From: Branchiostoma floridae
Lineage: Eukaryota; Chordata; Leptocardii; Amphioxiformes; Branchiostomatidae
Length of the DNA stretch: 64,000 bases
Reading direction: 5' to 3'
Assembly: GCF_000003815.2 (NCBI RefSeq)
Contig: NC_049980.1
Coordinates: 25,998,272 to 26,062,271, forward strand
Positions 21,301 through 32,300 of this stretch are shown piece by piece; position 1 is the first letter of the stretch, and each line of letters begins with the position of its first letter. A model generated the notes under the pieces. The model did not search any database, had not been told where the DNA came from, and saw only the letters and a list, made by a program, of their open reading frames with translations. Both the position numbers and the translations under genes were made by a program.

Positions 21301-22625
21301 TGGCGTCTGTTATCGGAAGTTATAAAAAAGTAATTCACATCAGAAAAGTACTTTCGTACTGACTTCAGGTGGCGTACAACCTGCTGTGCCGTGGGATAGA
21401 GTGGGAGCTGGCCGAAGTCTGCAGGCGGGAGGGTATCGGCATCATCCCGTGGAGCCCGCTCAATGGGTGCGGTAACGTTTCATTGTTTAGTAGTAATAAT
21501 AGTTTCTGTTTCCCACTGGTTATTTCATCTGGAATCCTTGGTTTTCAAGTCGGCTAGGGGATAACGTTATATAACATCTGTAACTTGCATCTATCGTTTG
21601 CCTTTTTTTTACTATTTTGTCTTGTGCTCAGAGGTCTGCTGACTGGGAAGTTCAAAAGAGAAGATGACGCGCCCGAGGGAACCAGAATCGCGCTTTTCAC
21701 CAAGAAGGAAATCCAGGAAGACCACGAGTCGATCCCAAACTTCGAGAGGATTAAAAAAGATGACAAGACCTGGAAGATCATTGATGTCACGAAGAATACA
21801 GCTGAGGCTCATGGTAGGTTCAACAGAGTATCATAGTTGGCGCTCAATGCTTAGTGCAAAGTGTAGCCAGTTGCTGATGAGGCAGATACAAGCCCATAAT
21901 AACTATTATACGGAGTCATAACGAAACCTGTCGTCATTGAAGTCAGATTCATAGTGTGCATACCATGTTTATTATCACTTTCAGGTAAAACCCCGGCGCA
22001 GGTGGCAATCCGCTGGCTGCTACAGAAAGACGTGGTGTCGTCTGTCATCATTGGCGCGAAAACTCTTCAGCAGCTGGAGGACAACATGGGCGCCTCCACT
22101 GGCTGGGAGATCACGGAGGAACAGGTGAGAGAGCAATGTTTTGCTTCTGCTACAAAACAAGACAATGACACAGCAAATTCCAAACGTGTTCTTTGCCAGC
22201 CATGTTTTGTGTACCCCCGTTTGCTGGTAGCTTCTATAGCGTAACAACATGCCTTCTTGGACCTCTGTCTTATGACAAGTTTTAGTTAATGTTGACTACA
22301 TCTCATACCCGTAAATAACTTCAATAAAGTTGTATGTTCTCACGGCACAACAGTTGCAGAGGGTACCCCACAAACGTCAAATGTTGTGCTCAGGCATGTA
22401 GATATTACAGAAGACCAAACAAACAGAACTCATTCAATAACAAGCAACACACCAATCTCACAGAGTTTGCTAAGGCATCTATGGTTGGAAAGACTAAAAC
22501 GTTCACCATGTTTTCTTATCCACTTGTCCTAGATGGCTGAGCTCGACACTGTCAGCCAGATGGAACCAACCTACCCGTATAGAAGCATGAACATCGACAG
22601 AGTGAGGAAGAACCTGTGCCAGTAG
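18318..22625 (+). CDS. Aldo-keto reductase copy D, altered N terminus
   Basis: Coding exons are 18318-18380 (hybrid exon 1), 19773-19897, 20176-20326, 20807-20980, 21369-21466, 21632-21813, 21985-22124 and 22533-22625, 1026 bp for 341 residues if the ATG at 18318 is used. The protein would start [15 protein letters not shown]. It lacks the usual [12 protein letters not shown], the first short strand of the fold, so activity is uncertain. The tetrad residues remain ([27 protein letters not shown]). Exon 3 is the long type ([13 protein letters not shown]). Exon 6 has two extra codons ([16 protein letters not shown]) and exon 8 is three codons shorter ([11 protein letters not shown]). Intron 1 matches copy B, while the 3' half matches C/E/F. 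All splice sites are intact. Alternative: a transcribed pseudogene. Confidence 0.75.
18472..18502 (+). repeat. Poly-G tract in intron 1 of copy D
   Basis: A run of G residues broken only by AGGGA, homologous in position to the poly-G tracts in copy B intron 1 at 3023 and 3667. Confidence 0.85.
18620..19650. repeat. AT-rich ~1 kb block, second copy
   Basis: High-identity partner of 3830-4830, in the same intron and orientation, with the same octamer-like ATTTGCAT sites. Differences are small indels and substitutions. Confidence 0.65.
21272..21304 (+). pseudogene. Vestigial exon-5 start upstream of exon 5 (copy D)
   Basis: TGATTTCAG, then ACGGACTGCTATGCCGTGGAAT, mimics the acceptor and first 25 bases of exon 5 (TTCAG, GTGG.GTACAACCTGCTGTGCCGTGG). 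It then diverges. The true exon 5 starts at 21369. Confidence 0.55.
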
Positions 22626-23190
22626 ATTACCTGGCACTACCAGCGGCTTGGTTCCAATTAGATGAATAGTGATCTGTTATACGAATATAATGCTCTTCAG
22701 TTATAGATGTTACTTCTGCAACCTGAATCAAAGTAAACCAGGCCGAATCTTGAATGATGAACACTACAAATGAGATTAGACTCTAATTTGTACTCATTTA
22801 TCGGGTAGGAAATATCTTCATACATACAAGTTGTCATTTCGCTCATGTTTAGTTTTGCATGTTTCTACTTTATCTACGGCAGGTTGTTGCAACACAGTGC
22901 TAAGGCATCAACAGGTAACAGAAGACCAAACAAATGAATCTCAGTTAATAACAAGCAATACAACAATCACATAGATGCTACATTATTGATCTTAATGACC
23001 AGGTTTAATACATATTTTCACTTTTATGTGTCTTTGAAATAAGCACTCTTTATGCTAAGTAGGTAGTAATGACAGCCAACTTGGCACCCTCTGTTAGTCG
23101 AATGCCAAGTACATGTTTGTAGCTTGACACCATTTGTTTTGATACGTTATATAAATCTTATCTTCCAATCATGCTTAAATGAATGAATGA

Positions 23191-23196
23191 AATAAA
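23191..23196 (+). promoter_or_regulatory. Poly(A) signal candidate of AKR copy D
   Basis: AATAAACCACCAG about 565 bases after the stop, in a context shared with copy C. Confidence 0.35.
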
Positions 23197-23718
23197 CCAC
23201 CAGACCGCTAGTGATAGGGTTATCTTGTACATCTTTGCTTCATATGTCTTCTTCTGTATCGTGATGAACCACACATCCACTGTTTTCACCACTCTTCACC
23301 CATCTGTGTGATTATTCCTTATATTTCACTAGTTTAACCCTCTCCTTGCTGTGGCCACATACATGTACCCAACTTTGGTTACAGCAGAAGTCATCGAGAA
23401 CTGGGGTAGTCTTCAACACAACTCATACCACTAATTTTATAGATTCCACATAATGAGATCGTACGAAGCATTCCATGTTTTACTAGGATTTCTTTTGAGG
23501 CTAATGTATGTTGGGATACGTTAACGTTGAAGCAGCCATAAGTAACATGGGGCCCGCCAGGTACAATGTCGGTGGGGTCAAAGAGTATTGGACCTGCAGG
23601 AAAGATATCGACTGCATTGGTGTCGGGTATTGGTAGCGAGTGTAACACGTGTGAATCCATAACCTACAACTTTTGACCCCGTTGTCTGTCACGGGTGCGA
23701 GTACGAGTCCAAAGGTCT

Positions 23719-23724
23719 TATAAT
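23719..23724 (+). promoter_or_regulatory. TATA-like element of AKR copy E
   Basis: TATAAT lies 46 bases before the ATG in a diverged form of the B/F proximal promoter block (AAAGGTCTTATAATCGCTA, then TTACCAGTACCGAGGTCA). Confidence 0.35.
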
Positions 23725-23764
23725 CGCTACAGAAAAGTATTACCTTACCAGTACCGAGGTCAAG

Positions 23765-26700
23765 ATGGCCGACAAGACTGAGTACCGATTCCTGGGCGGC
23801 AGCGGTTTGAAGGTGTCCAGCATCTGCCTGGGCACCATGACGTTTGGAGACTGGGTGAGTGCGACGACGTGGACCGTGCTCTGTGTGGGTGCTTGTGTGA
23901 GAGTGGCGAGGAGTTGTGAGAGTTTTTTTTTGGAAGAGGGGTGCGCTTCTGAATGGTGACATTTAACTTTGCCTAGTCACGCCAGGTCAGGGTTTCATAC
24001 CCAAAGGGAAACGTGAAGACGCGGGGTACGTAAACTCAGTGTTTTTGTTTGTTTGTGTGTGTTTGTCCAGTTTTCCTTTTGAAATAAAGTACATGTTTTG
24101 ATGAAGACATTGACTGTGTTGGTCCTGTTAGGCGCTTTTGCCCGGCCAGTGCGACGAGGCTGCCTCCCATGCCATCCTGGATCGCTACGTGGAGCTGGGA
24201 GGGAACTTCATAGATACAGCAGACGTGTATGCAGAAGGCAGGTCTGAGGAAATAATAGGAAGCTGGTTGGAAAAGTAAGTACACGTATCGTGTGATGAAA
24301 ATCTATTGTTGTATCTATTCTATTGTATTCTGCTTGAAGGCAAAAGAATAAAGTTGAGTTAAAAACAGATGAAGTTCATTACATTAAAATAATTGTCAGT
24401 CCTTGTCAAAATAAGTATATGGAGATATAGTGGTCGAGGTCATGTTGTCAATGTTGGTCATTAGTTAGTTCAAACGTCCAGGCATCACATGATAAGAAGA
24501 CTAAGAAAGAGCATTGTTTGATGTTGCTCGAAAGGGTAATCATCTGGACAATATGCTACTCGTATATTCCAGGCAGCAGCGAGATAAGTTTGTTGTAGCC
24601 ACCAAAGTTCGGTCCAACACCCGTAAAGACATCAACCGCCAAGGGCTAAGCCGCCATCACATCATGCAGTCCATAGACGATAGTCTGCGCAGGCTCCATA
24701 CGGACTATGTGGACCTGTACCAGGTGGGCAAATTTCTTCGTCTTCATTCCGCCAACGCACTAAAAAATATCGCGCACAGCAGCTGTTTTATGTTCTACCA
24801 ACTCAGCTTTGTTGTCTATGTCAACTTTTCACGACGCGTTTTTAACCGAAGATATGCTTGAAAATCAGAAACTGGTCGGCTTTATCCCGGTGCACAGCCA
24901 TACAGAGACATTTGAACTAAACAGATTCTTTCTCGACAAACACGTGTACATAAAATCGTCTTTTTGTTAGACTGTAACAACGTCTGTTTCACACTGACAA
25001 TGAACATACCTTGTTGGCAGGTTGTTGAATCGAATTGATATCATGATTACATTTGTCAGTGATGTTTATTTGTTTGTATTGTATTGTATATCCGGCCCGG
25101 TAAACCGCATCATGGCGTAACACACAGTAGCTTTGTACTGCCTCAGAAGCACACCCACTCTTTTTGATTAGCATGCTCGAGGTGTGGCTCTGCTCTATGC
25201 CCTTCTATGCAAACTACATGGTTTTGCATGGTAGAGCTGTTGGATATATCTCAGTTATTTACAAGCCCATCATGTGATATCTGATTTTAGATCCATATGT
25301 GGGACGAGGCTGTCCCCATCGAAGAGACCCTGTTAGCTCTGAATGACCTGGTGCGCGCAGGGAAGGTGCGTTACCTGGGCGCCAGTAACGTCACCGGCTG
25401 GCAGCTGCAGAAGATTGTTGATCTCAGCAAGTCCATGGGACTCAACAAGTGGATTTCTCTTCAGGTGCGCCATATTTGGTTTTACAACGAGCAGTTTCAA
25501 GATATATTTGCCGAGCATCGACCATATTTGGCACTGCACAAGTCCACTGTAAAAAAAAAGTCCGCCTATAATGAGCCCGGTGAAAAAGTCATTTGCATCA
25601 GCGAAGGTCATATGCTAAATCTTGATCGCCCTTGGCTTACTTGTTTTATAGCGTCCTAGCGTGCACTACACAAACTGCAAAATCTAACAGAGGAAAGGAT
25701 TGCAACTCGGGATCGTTGCCGCTGTTTGAAAGTTGGACACAGAAAAAAAATTCAGACGGACTGCTGTGCCGTGGAATATCAAAATTGTGTCTGTTATTGA
25801 AGTCATCCGCATTTATAAAANNNNNNNNNNNNNNNNNNNNNNNNNNNNNNNNNNNNNNNNNNNNNNNNNNNNNNNNNNNNNNNNNNNNNNNNNNNNNNNN
25901 NNNNNNNNNNNNNNNNNNNNNNNNNNNNNNNNNNNNNNNNNNNNNNNNNNNNNNNNNNNNNNNNNNNNNNNNNNNNNNNNNNNNNNNNNNNNNNNNNNNN
26001 NNNNNNNNNNNNNNNNNNNNNNNNNNNNNNNNNNNNNNNNNNNNNNNNNNNNNNNNNNNNNNNNNNNNNNNNNNNNNNNNNNNNNNNNNNNNNNNNNNNN
26101 NNNNNNNNNNNNNNNNNNNNNNNNNNNNNNNNNNNNNNNNNNNNNNNNNNNNNNNNNNNNNNNNNNNNNNNNNNNNNNNNNNNNNNNNNNNNNNNNNNNN
26201 NNNNNNNNNNNNNNNNNNNNNNNNNNNNNNNNNNNNNNNNNNNNNNNNNNNNNNNNNNNNNNNNNNNNNNNNNNNNNNNNNNNNNNNNNNNNNNNNNNNN
26301 NNNNNNNNNNNNNNNNNNNNNNNNNNNNNNNNNNNNNNNNNNNNNNNNNNNNNNNNNNNNNNNNNNNNNNNNNNNNNNNNNNNNNNNNNNNNNNNNNNNN
26401 NNNNNNNNNNNNNNNNNNNNNNNNNNNNNNNNNNNNNNNNNNNNNNNNNNNNNNNNNNNNNNNNNNNNNNNNNNNNNNNNNNNNNNNNNNNNNNNNNNNN
26501 NNNNNNNNNNNNNNNNNNNNNNNNNNNNNNNNNNNNNNNNNNNNNNNNNNNNNNNNNNNNNNNNNNNNNNNNNNNNNNNNNNNNNNNNNNNNNNNNNNNN
26601 NNNNNNNNNNNNNNNNNNNNNNNNNNNNNNNNNNNNNNNNNNNNNNNNNNNNNNNNNNNNNNNNNNNNNNNNNNNNNNNNNNNNNNNNNNNNNNNNNNNN

Positions 26701-27495
26701 NNNNNNNNNATGCAGCTGAGACTAATGGTAGGATCAACAGAGGATCATAGTTAATGCTCAACGGTTGGTGCAAAGTGTAACCTGTTGCTGGTGAGGCGAT
26801 ACAAGCTCCTAATAAGTATCAACGTTATAAGGAATAATAACGAAACATGTCGTCATCAGCATCGGATTTATAGAGCAAAGTCTATACGTCTGTCACTTTC
26901 AGGTAAAACCCTGGCGCAGGTGGCAATCCGCTGGCTGCTACAGAAGGACGTGGTGTCGTCTGTCATCATTGGCGCGAAAACTCTTCAGCAGCTGGAGGAC
27001 AACATGGGCGCCGCCACTGGCTGGGAGATCGCGGAGGAACAGGTGAGGGAGCCATCAATGCTAGCAATGTTTATTGATTCCAAACGTTTTCTTTGCCAGT
27101 CATGTTTTGTATACCCCCGTTTGCTGACGGTTTCTATAACGTAACATTAATATGCCTTCTTGGACCCCTACAAGTCTTATGACAGGTTCTAGTCAATGAT
27201 AACTACATCACATGATCTCATACCCGCAAATAACTTCAATAACGTTATATGCTTTCATGGCACAACAGCTACACCAACGTCCAAATGTCGTGCTGAGCTA
27301 AGGCATGTAAAGAGTACAGAGTTCGCTGAAACGTCTATGGGTACGGAAGAGTGAAACGTTAACCAGGTTACTCTTTCCATCCTCTTGTCCCAGATGGCTG
27401 AACTTGACACTGTCAGCCAGATGGAACCAACCTACCCGTATAGAATGATCACAAGTAGGAACAGAGACAGGGTGAGGAAAAACCTGTGCCAGTAG
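23765..27495 (+). CDS. Aldo-keto reductase copy E, interrupted by assembly gap
   Basis: Visible coding exons are 23765-23854, 24150-24274, 24573-24723, 25291-25464, the last bases of exon 6 (26710-26727), exon 7 at 26903-27042 and exon 8 at 27394-27495. Exon 5 and most of exon 6 must lie in the 889-base N run. All visible parts are open and correctly phased, with tetrad motifs [17 protein letters not shown] and DLYQIHMWDE. Exon 3 is the long type ([13 protein letters not shown]), like copy C. It carries RSN where the others have RF, and LHTDY where they have LRTDY. Exon 1 has VSSICLGT instead of VSNICLGT. The first 50-odd bases of exon 1 are nearly identical to B and F. Probably a functional NADPH-dependent reductase, subject to what the gap hides. 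Confidence 0.82.
25756..25777 (+). pseudogene. Vestigial exon-5 start (copy E)
   Basis: ATTCAG, then ACGGACTGCTGTGCCGTGGAAT, is the same partial duplicate of the exon-5 acceptor region seen in D and F. It lies just before the N run that hides the real exon 5. Confidence 0.5.
25821..26709. other. Assembly gap (889 N)
   Basis: A run of N that removes exon 5 and most of exon 6 of AKR copy E. Open reading frames spanning it are artefacts. Confidence 1.
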
Positions 27496-28684
27496 AGTAC
27501 CCGACACTACCAACGGCGTTGCCGGCATGGCTTCTCGTGAAAGTTGTCCAGATAACCATTATCTGCTATACAAGTATATTGCTGTTCGATACATGTTACT
27601 TCCACAGCCTGGATTAGTGTACACTACGCCAGATCATGAATGATGAACACTACAACTTATGAATGGATGAGATTAGACTCTAATGTGTACTCATTTACAG
27701 GATAGGAAATATATTCATACATATTTGTTATATATATCATTAAGCACATATCCAGTGCTTTATCATGCTACTACTTTATTTACAGCAGGTTGTTGCTAAG
27801 GCATCAACAGGTAGCAGAAGACCAAACAAACAGAACTTTAATAACAAGCAATACATCATTCCACAGATGCCACATTATTGCTTTTAATGACCAGTACCAA
27901 TACATACATTCACTCTTTGTGCCTTTGAAATAAGTCTCTTGAAGCTAAGTAGGCAGAAATGACAGCCAGCACCATCTGTTAGTTCAACATCGGATACATC
28001 AGAAGTCAGCAGGTAGTTGGGTAATCTTCACCACAAATCTTGTTGTTCATACCTCCTTATTTTGAAGATCACACATAATGAAATTGTACGAAGCATTTAA
28101 TCCAGATCTCTTATATCAACCCTGTCTTTATGGTCAACGTCAGTGTATCTATTACAAAACATTGATACACCTATTTCAGTACATACACAATATGTAAACG
28201 ATCATCAGTATGTTGATAAAAGGTCGTTCATAACTAAACAAACAAAACCGGAAATCTCGCTGCAGTACCAATGAAAATCCATAAGAAACAGATGTTAGAC
28301 ACTGCAGAGCAAGTGGCATTTCAGAACCTTACAGAAAACCATACAAAACCACAGGATATCAATTTAAATAGCTCATTGTGTTGTCAACTATCTACAGTGG
28401 CATGGCACATGGAACTGATCGCTGCAAATAAAACCTGCAACAGGGGTTCATTTCATGTCTCCCTTGGGAATTCATTATTATATAATGAATGAAGACCTTC
28501 ATTTTAACCACACCGGGCTAAGCACAGGTCACACAAGACATGTTGAATGTGAAGTTTGGAAAGGGTGTGAAAATGCATTACACGCGTCAAAACAGCCGGA
28601 GTTTAACCTCTGCTTAGAGAGTAGAGGTCCATAACCCCTCGCACGTTGACCCCATTGTTTGGAGACAGTGCTCAACAGGGTTTA

Positions 28685-29196
28685 CAGGGTTGTTTCGCAA
28701 CAATGTCAGTTCGCAACCGTCAGTTCGCANNNNNNNNNNNNNNNNNNNNNNNNNNNNNNNNNNNNNNNNNNNNNNNNNNNNNNNNNNNNNNNNNNNNNNN
28801 NNNNNNNNNNNNNNNNNNNNNNNNNNNNNAATCTTAAGTTGATAGCCTAATAGTATTAGAAATCACATATTCCTGACATAATTATACTCCTACCTGTGTA
28901 CGCGTATGAAACTGTACCGCCCGGCGTATGAAAATCATCGGGCTGTCAGGTCCATGCAGCCCCATGTTCCTCTGCCGCCGGGGTTGTCTTTCGCACCCGG
29001 TAAGATTTTTACGCGGAAGGAGTATAATTATGTTATGAATACGGTTTCTAATACTATTAGGCTATCAAGATTAATAACATTCAAATGTTGCGAAACGTCC
29101 TGTACCTTGTTGCGAAACTACTTGTACCTTGCTGCGAAAAGATTTGCCTTGTTGCGAACTGACGTTTGCGAACTGACATTGTTGCGAAACAACCTG
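28685..29196. mobile_element. Foldback element with subrepeated inverted ends
   Basis: The left end 28689-28729 and right end 29153-29193 are inverted repeats of 41 bases with one mismatch (GTTGTTTCGCAACAATGTC..). The outermost bases are CAGG..CCTG. Inner arms 28830-28894 and 29018-29072 are also mutually inverted (CCTAATAGTATTAGAAA; GGAGTATAATTATG). The right arm contains repeats of CTTGTTGCGAAAC. The flanks CTCAACAGGGTTTA and CTCAACAGGTTATA look like a target duplication. A 100-N gap lies within the left arm. It sits upstream of AKR copy F, where copy B has uninterrupted sequence (GGAGACAGTGCTCAGG). Confidence 0.7.
28730..28829. other. Assembly gap (100 N)
   Basis: A run of exactly 100 N, probably of unknown true length, inside the foldback element. 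Hairpin DNA often breaks assembly here. Confidence 1.
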
Positions 29197-29279
29197 CTCA
29201 ACAGGTTATAACGTTTGCAGCGCCGTCAACGCCCGTCGGGTACAAGTGCAGGCAGAGTCCGAAGGTCGTATATTAATCG

Positions 29280-29286
29280 TATAAAG
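29280..29286 (+). promoter_or_regulatory. TATA box of AKR copy F
   Basis: TATAAAG lies 50 bases before the start codon, inside the block GAAGGTCGTATA..GGTATAACCGCACTTAGCAGTACCGAG shared with copy B. The strongest TATA match of the array. Confidence 0.5.
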
Positions 29287-29329
29287 AGCTGCAAAAAGGT
29301 ATAACCGCACTTAGCAGTACCGAGTCAAC

Positions 29330-32300
29330 ATGGCCGACAAGACTGAGTACCGATTCCTGGGCGGCAGCGGTTTGAAGGTGTCCAACATCTGCCTGGGCAC
29401 CATGACGTTTGGAGACTGGGTAAGTGCGAAGCCGTGGACCATGCTCTGGCTGGGTGTGTGTGTGTGGGTGCGTGGGTGAAGGGAGTGGCGCGGAGTTTCT
29501 TTTCTTTTTTCTTGGGAGGGGGAGGGGTGCGCGCTTCTGAATGGTGACCACCTTTTTGCCGCTAGTAGTCACGCTAGGCCGTGATTTTATACCCAAAGGG
29601 GAAAACCAGCTTTTGAACACGCGTTGGTATGTAAACCCAGTGTGTGTGTGTGTTCCTGAAATAAAGTACACAATGTTATGTTTTGATGAAGATGTTGACT
29701 CACGGTGTTGGTCCTGTTAGACGCTTTTGCCCGGGCAGTGCGACGAGGCGGCCTCCCATGCCATCCTGGATCGCTACGTGGAGCTGGGAGGAAACTTCTT
29801 AGATACTGCAGACATGTATGCCGAAGGAAGGTCTGAAGAGATCATAGGAAGCTGGTTGGAAAAGTAAGTATCGTATGGTGACAAATTTGATGTTGAATCA
29901 TAAGAAGAAAGTTACGTTTTAAAAAATACAAATGAAGGCCATTTTTTAAAAATCGGCAGTCCTTATCAAAATTAAAAGTGTATGGAGATACGGTGGTCCT
30001 AGTCATGTTGTAAATGTTGGTCATGAGTTAGTCCAAACTTCCAGGTTTCACATAATGATAGGACTTTGAACAAAAATTGTTTGATGTTGTCCGAAAGGTC
30101 AATTATCTGGAGACTATGCTACTCGTATATTCCAGACAGCAGCGAGAGAAGTTTATTGTTGCCACCAAAGTCCGCTTCGGCAAGGGCATCAACGGGGTAG
30201 GACTGAGCCGCCATCACATCATGCAGTCCATAGACGACAGTCTGCGCAGGCTCCGTACGGACTATGTGGACCTGTACCAGGTGGGCAAATTTCTTCGTCT
30301 TCACTCCACCAACACACTAAAAGATATCACTCACAGCAGATGTTTTATTTTCTACCAACTAAGCTTCGTTGTCCTTTATCATATTTCATCCATACCACAG
30401 ATATGGTAAAATAGATTATTTCGTAATGTTCCTTCTTCTTTCTTCTTTTTTTCTCCTGTCAAATCTTCAAAGCGACTCATCTCTGTCGTTCCTGAACCAA
30501 ATGACCTTGTTAACGTGGGCTAATACGCCCAGCCTTTTTTTCATATCTGCCTTTAAAATGATTTTATTGGGTTTATTTGGCAATTTTTTTTAGGCCAAAA
30601 CTGTATATTTTGGCCCCCTCTACCCTGGTATGTACAACCGAATGACCTGCAATTTGGTACAGGGGTACGTTCACAGTTCATATGCCCTTATAGATTCAAT
30701 AACACTTTTGGGATACAGTACAGCAAAATGCTTACTTTTGTGATATTTTTTGCCATTTAAAAAAAACAAAACATTTTGCCTCCTGTACCCTGGAACAAAA
30801 TGACCTGAAGTATGGTATAGAAGTGTCTGGACATGGATTAAATAGCATTATTTGTACGCAGTACAACAAGATGCTTAATTTTGATTTTTTTTTTCTATTT
30901 TATGACCAGAAAAGGACACTTTTGGCTCGTGTACTCTGGTTTTACAACCAAATGACATGGAATTTGGTAAAGGGTGCGCTAGGAATTTATTCAAATGACC
31001 CATGTATGATATTTGGCATGAACCACTTGATGATTTCTTTTGAGATTTTGGGGGTCATTTCCCATGGCCAGAGGGGTCAACGACCTTGAGGTCGTTACCC
31101 CCACCTGGACTGTCTTGCAGGTGCAGGCATTGGCATGTCTATTATGAAAATAAGTAGACAGGCAATAACTGAACCCGAAACAATATCAGGAGTATTCGAC
31201 AGCCAATCAGCGAGCCTGGTGTTATTTGGAAGAGTCCATTCATGTAGGGGGATGGGGCTTTTTTGTAAATTGAATTTTGGACTGGGTTGATTATACAAAA
31301 GGCCGTGTTTTCAGTGGGAGTAATTCTGGACCGGTCTATTTTGCAATTTTACATGGCGTGTGGTAGAAGAGTCCATTCTTGCACTTAAAATTCCTTTTTG
31401 GACTTTTGTGATTATGTGAAAGTCCTATTTTAGTGGAAATATGTTTGGTTGCTCCACTTTAGATAGCGGAATCACAGGAAGAGTTCACTCTTGCACGGAG
31501 GAGGGATTTCTTTGAAATTCAGTCTGGAAGGTGACGATTCAAAATTCCATTTTAGCCGGTGTTTTCGAACTGGTCTATTTTATCTTTTTAAATGGGCTGC
31601 ACTGGAAGAGTCCAGGGGATATTTTGTTAAGATTCATTTTTGCTCATAACGTTACGTGTGATTAGTAGTTAGAAGTGATTTTAAGCAGAAGTGTCCAAGT
31701 GTTCGCTGGCTGCGGACCGTCAGTGGTGGATGGAACTTGTGATCGATTGCTACGCAGCGGACTATTGATGTTCAATTTTCGCACATGGTAATTTGATTGA
31801 TCCACTTAAGCCGAGAGCACACACTCTCTTTTCGGCAAGTGTGATGGGTTCTTTTACGTTTACACGCTTGAAGCGTGGCTTTCCTCTATGCTCTTCTACA
31901 TACCCTACATGGTTTTCAGCGGTGGATATAACTCAATTATTAACTCGTTTTGAATATTGAAATTTTAGATCCATATGTGGGACGAGGCTGTCCCCATCGA
32001 AGAGACCCTGTCAGCTCTGAATGACCTGGTGCGCGCAGGGAAGGTGCATTACCTGGGCGCCAGTAACGTCACCGGCTGGCAGCTGCAGAAGATTGTTGAG
32101 CTGAGCAAGTCCATGGGACTCAACAAGTGGATATCTCTTCAGGTGCGCGTTGTTTGGTTTTACAACGATCATCTTTATTTCAAGATGAATTTGCCTAACA
32201 TCGGCACTGCATTCATATAAGGCCACTATAAAAAGAAAAGAAAATTCTGCCTAGTGTGAGCCCTGTGAAAAAAGTCCCCTGCATCAGCGAAGATCGCCTG

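Noticed and set aside
23501-23962. 153-codon - strand frame
   Set aside because: It is antisense to the promoter and exon 1 of AKR copy E.
25632-26773. Long open reading frames of over 300 codons on both strands
   Set aside because: They run through 889 N bases, which cannot be translated; only AKR copy E fragments are real here.
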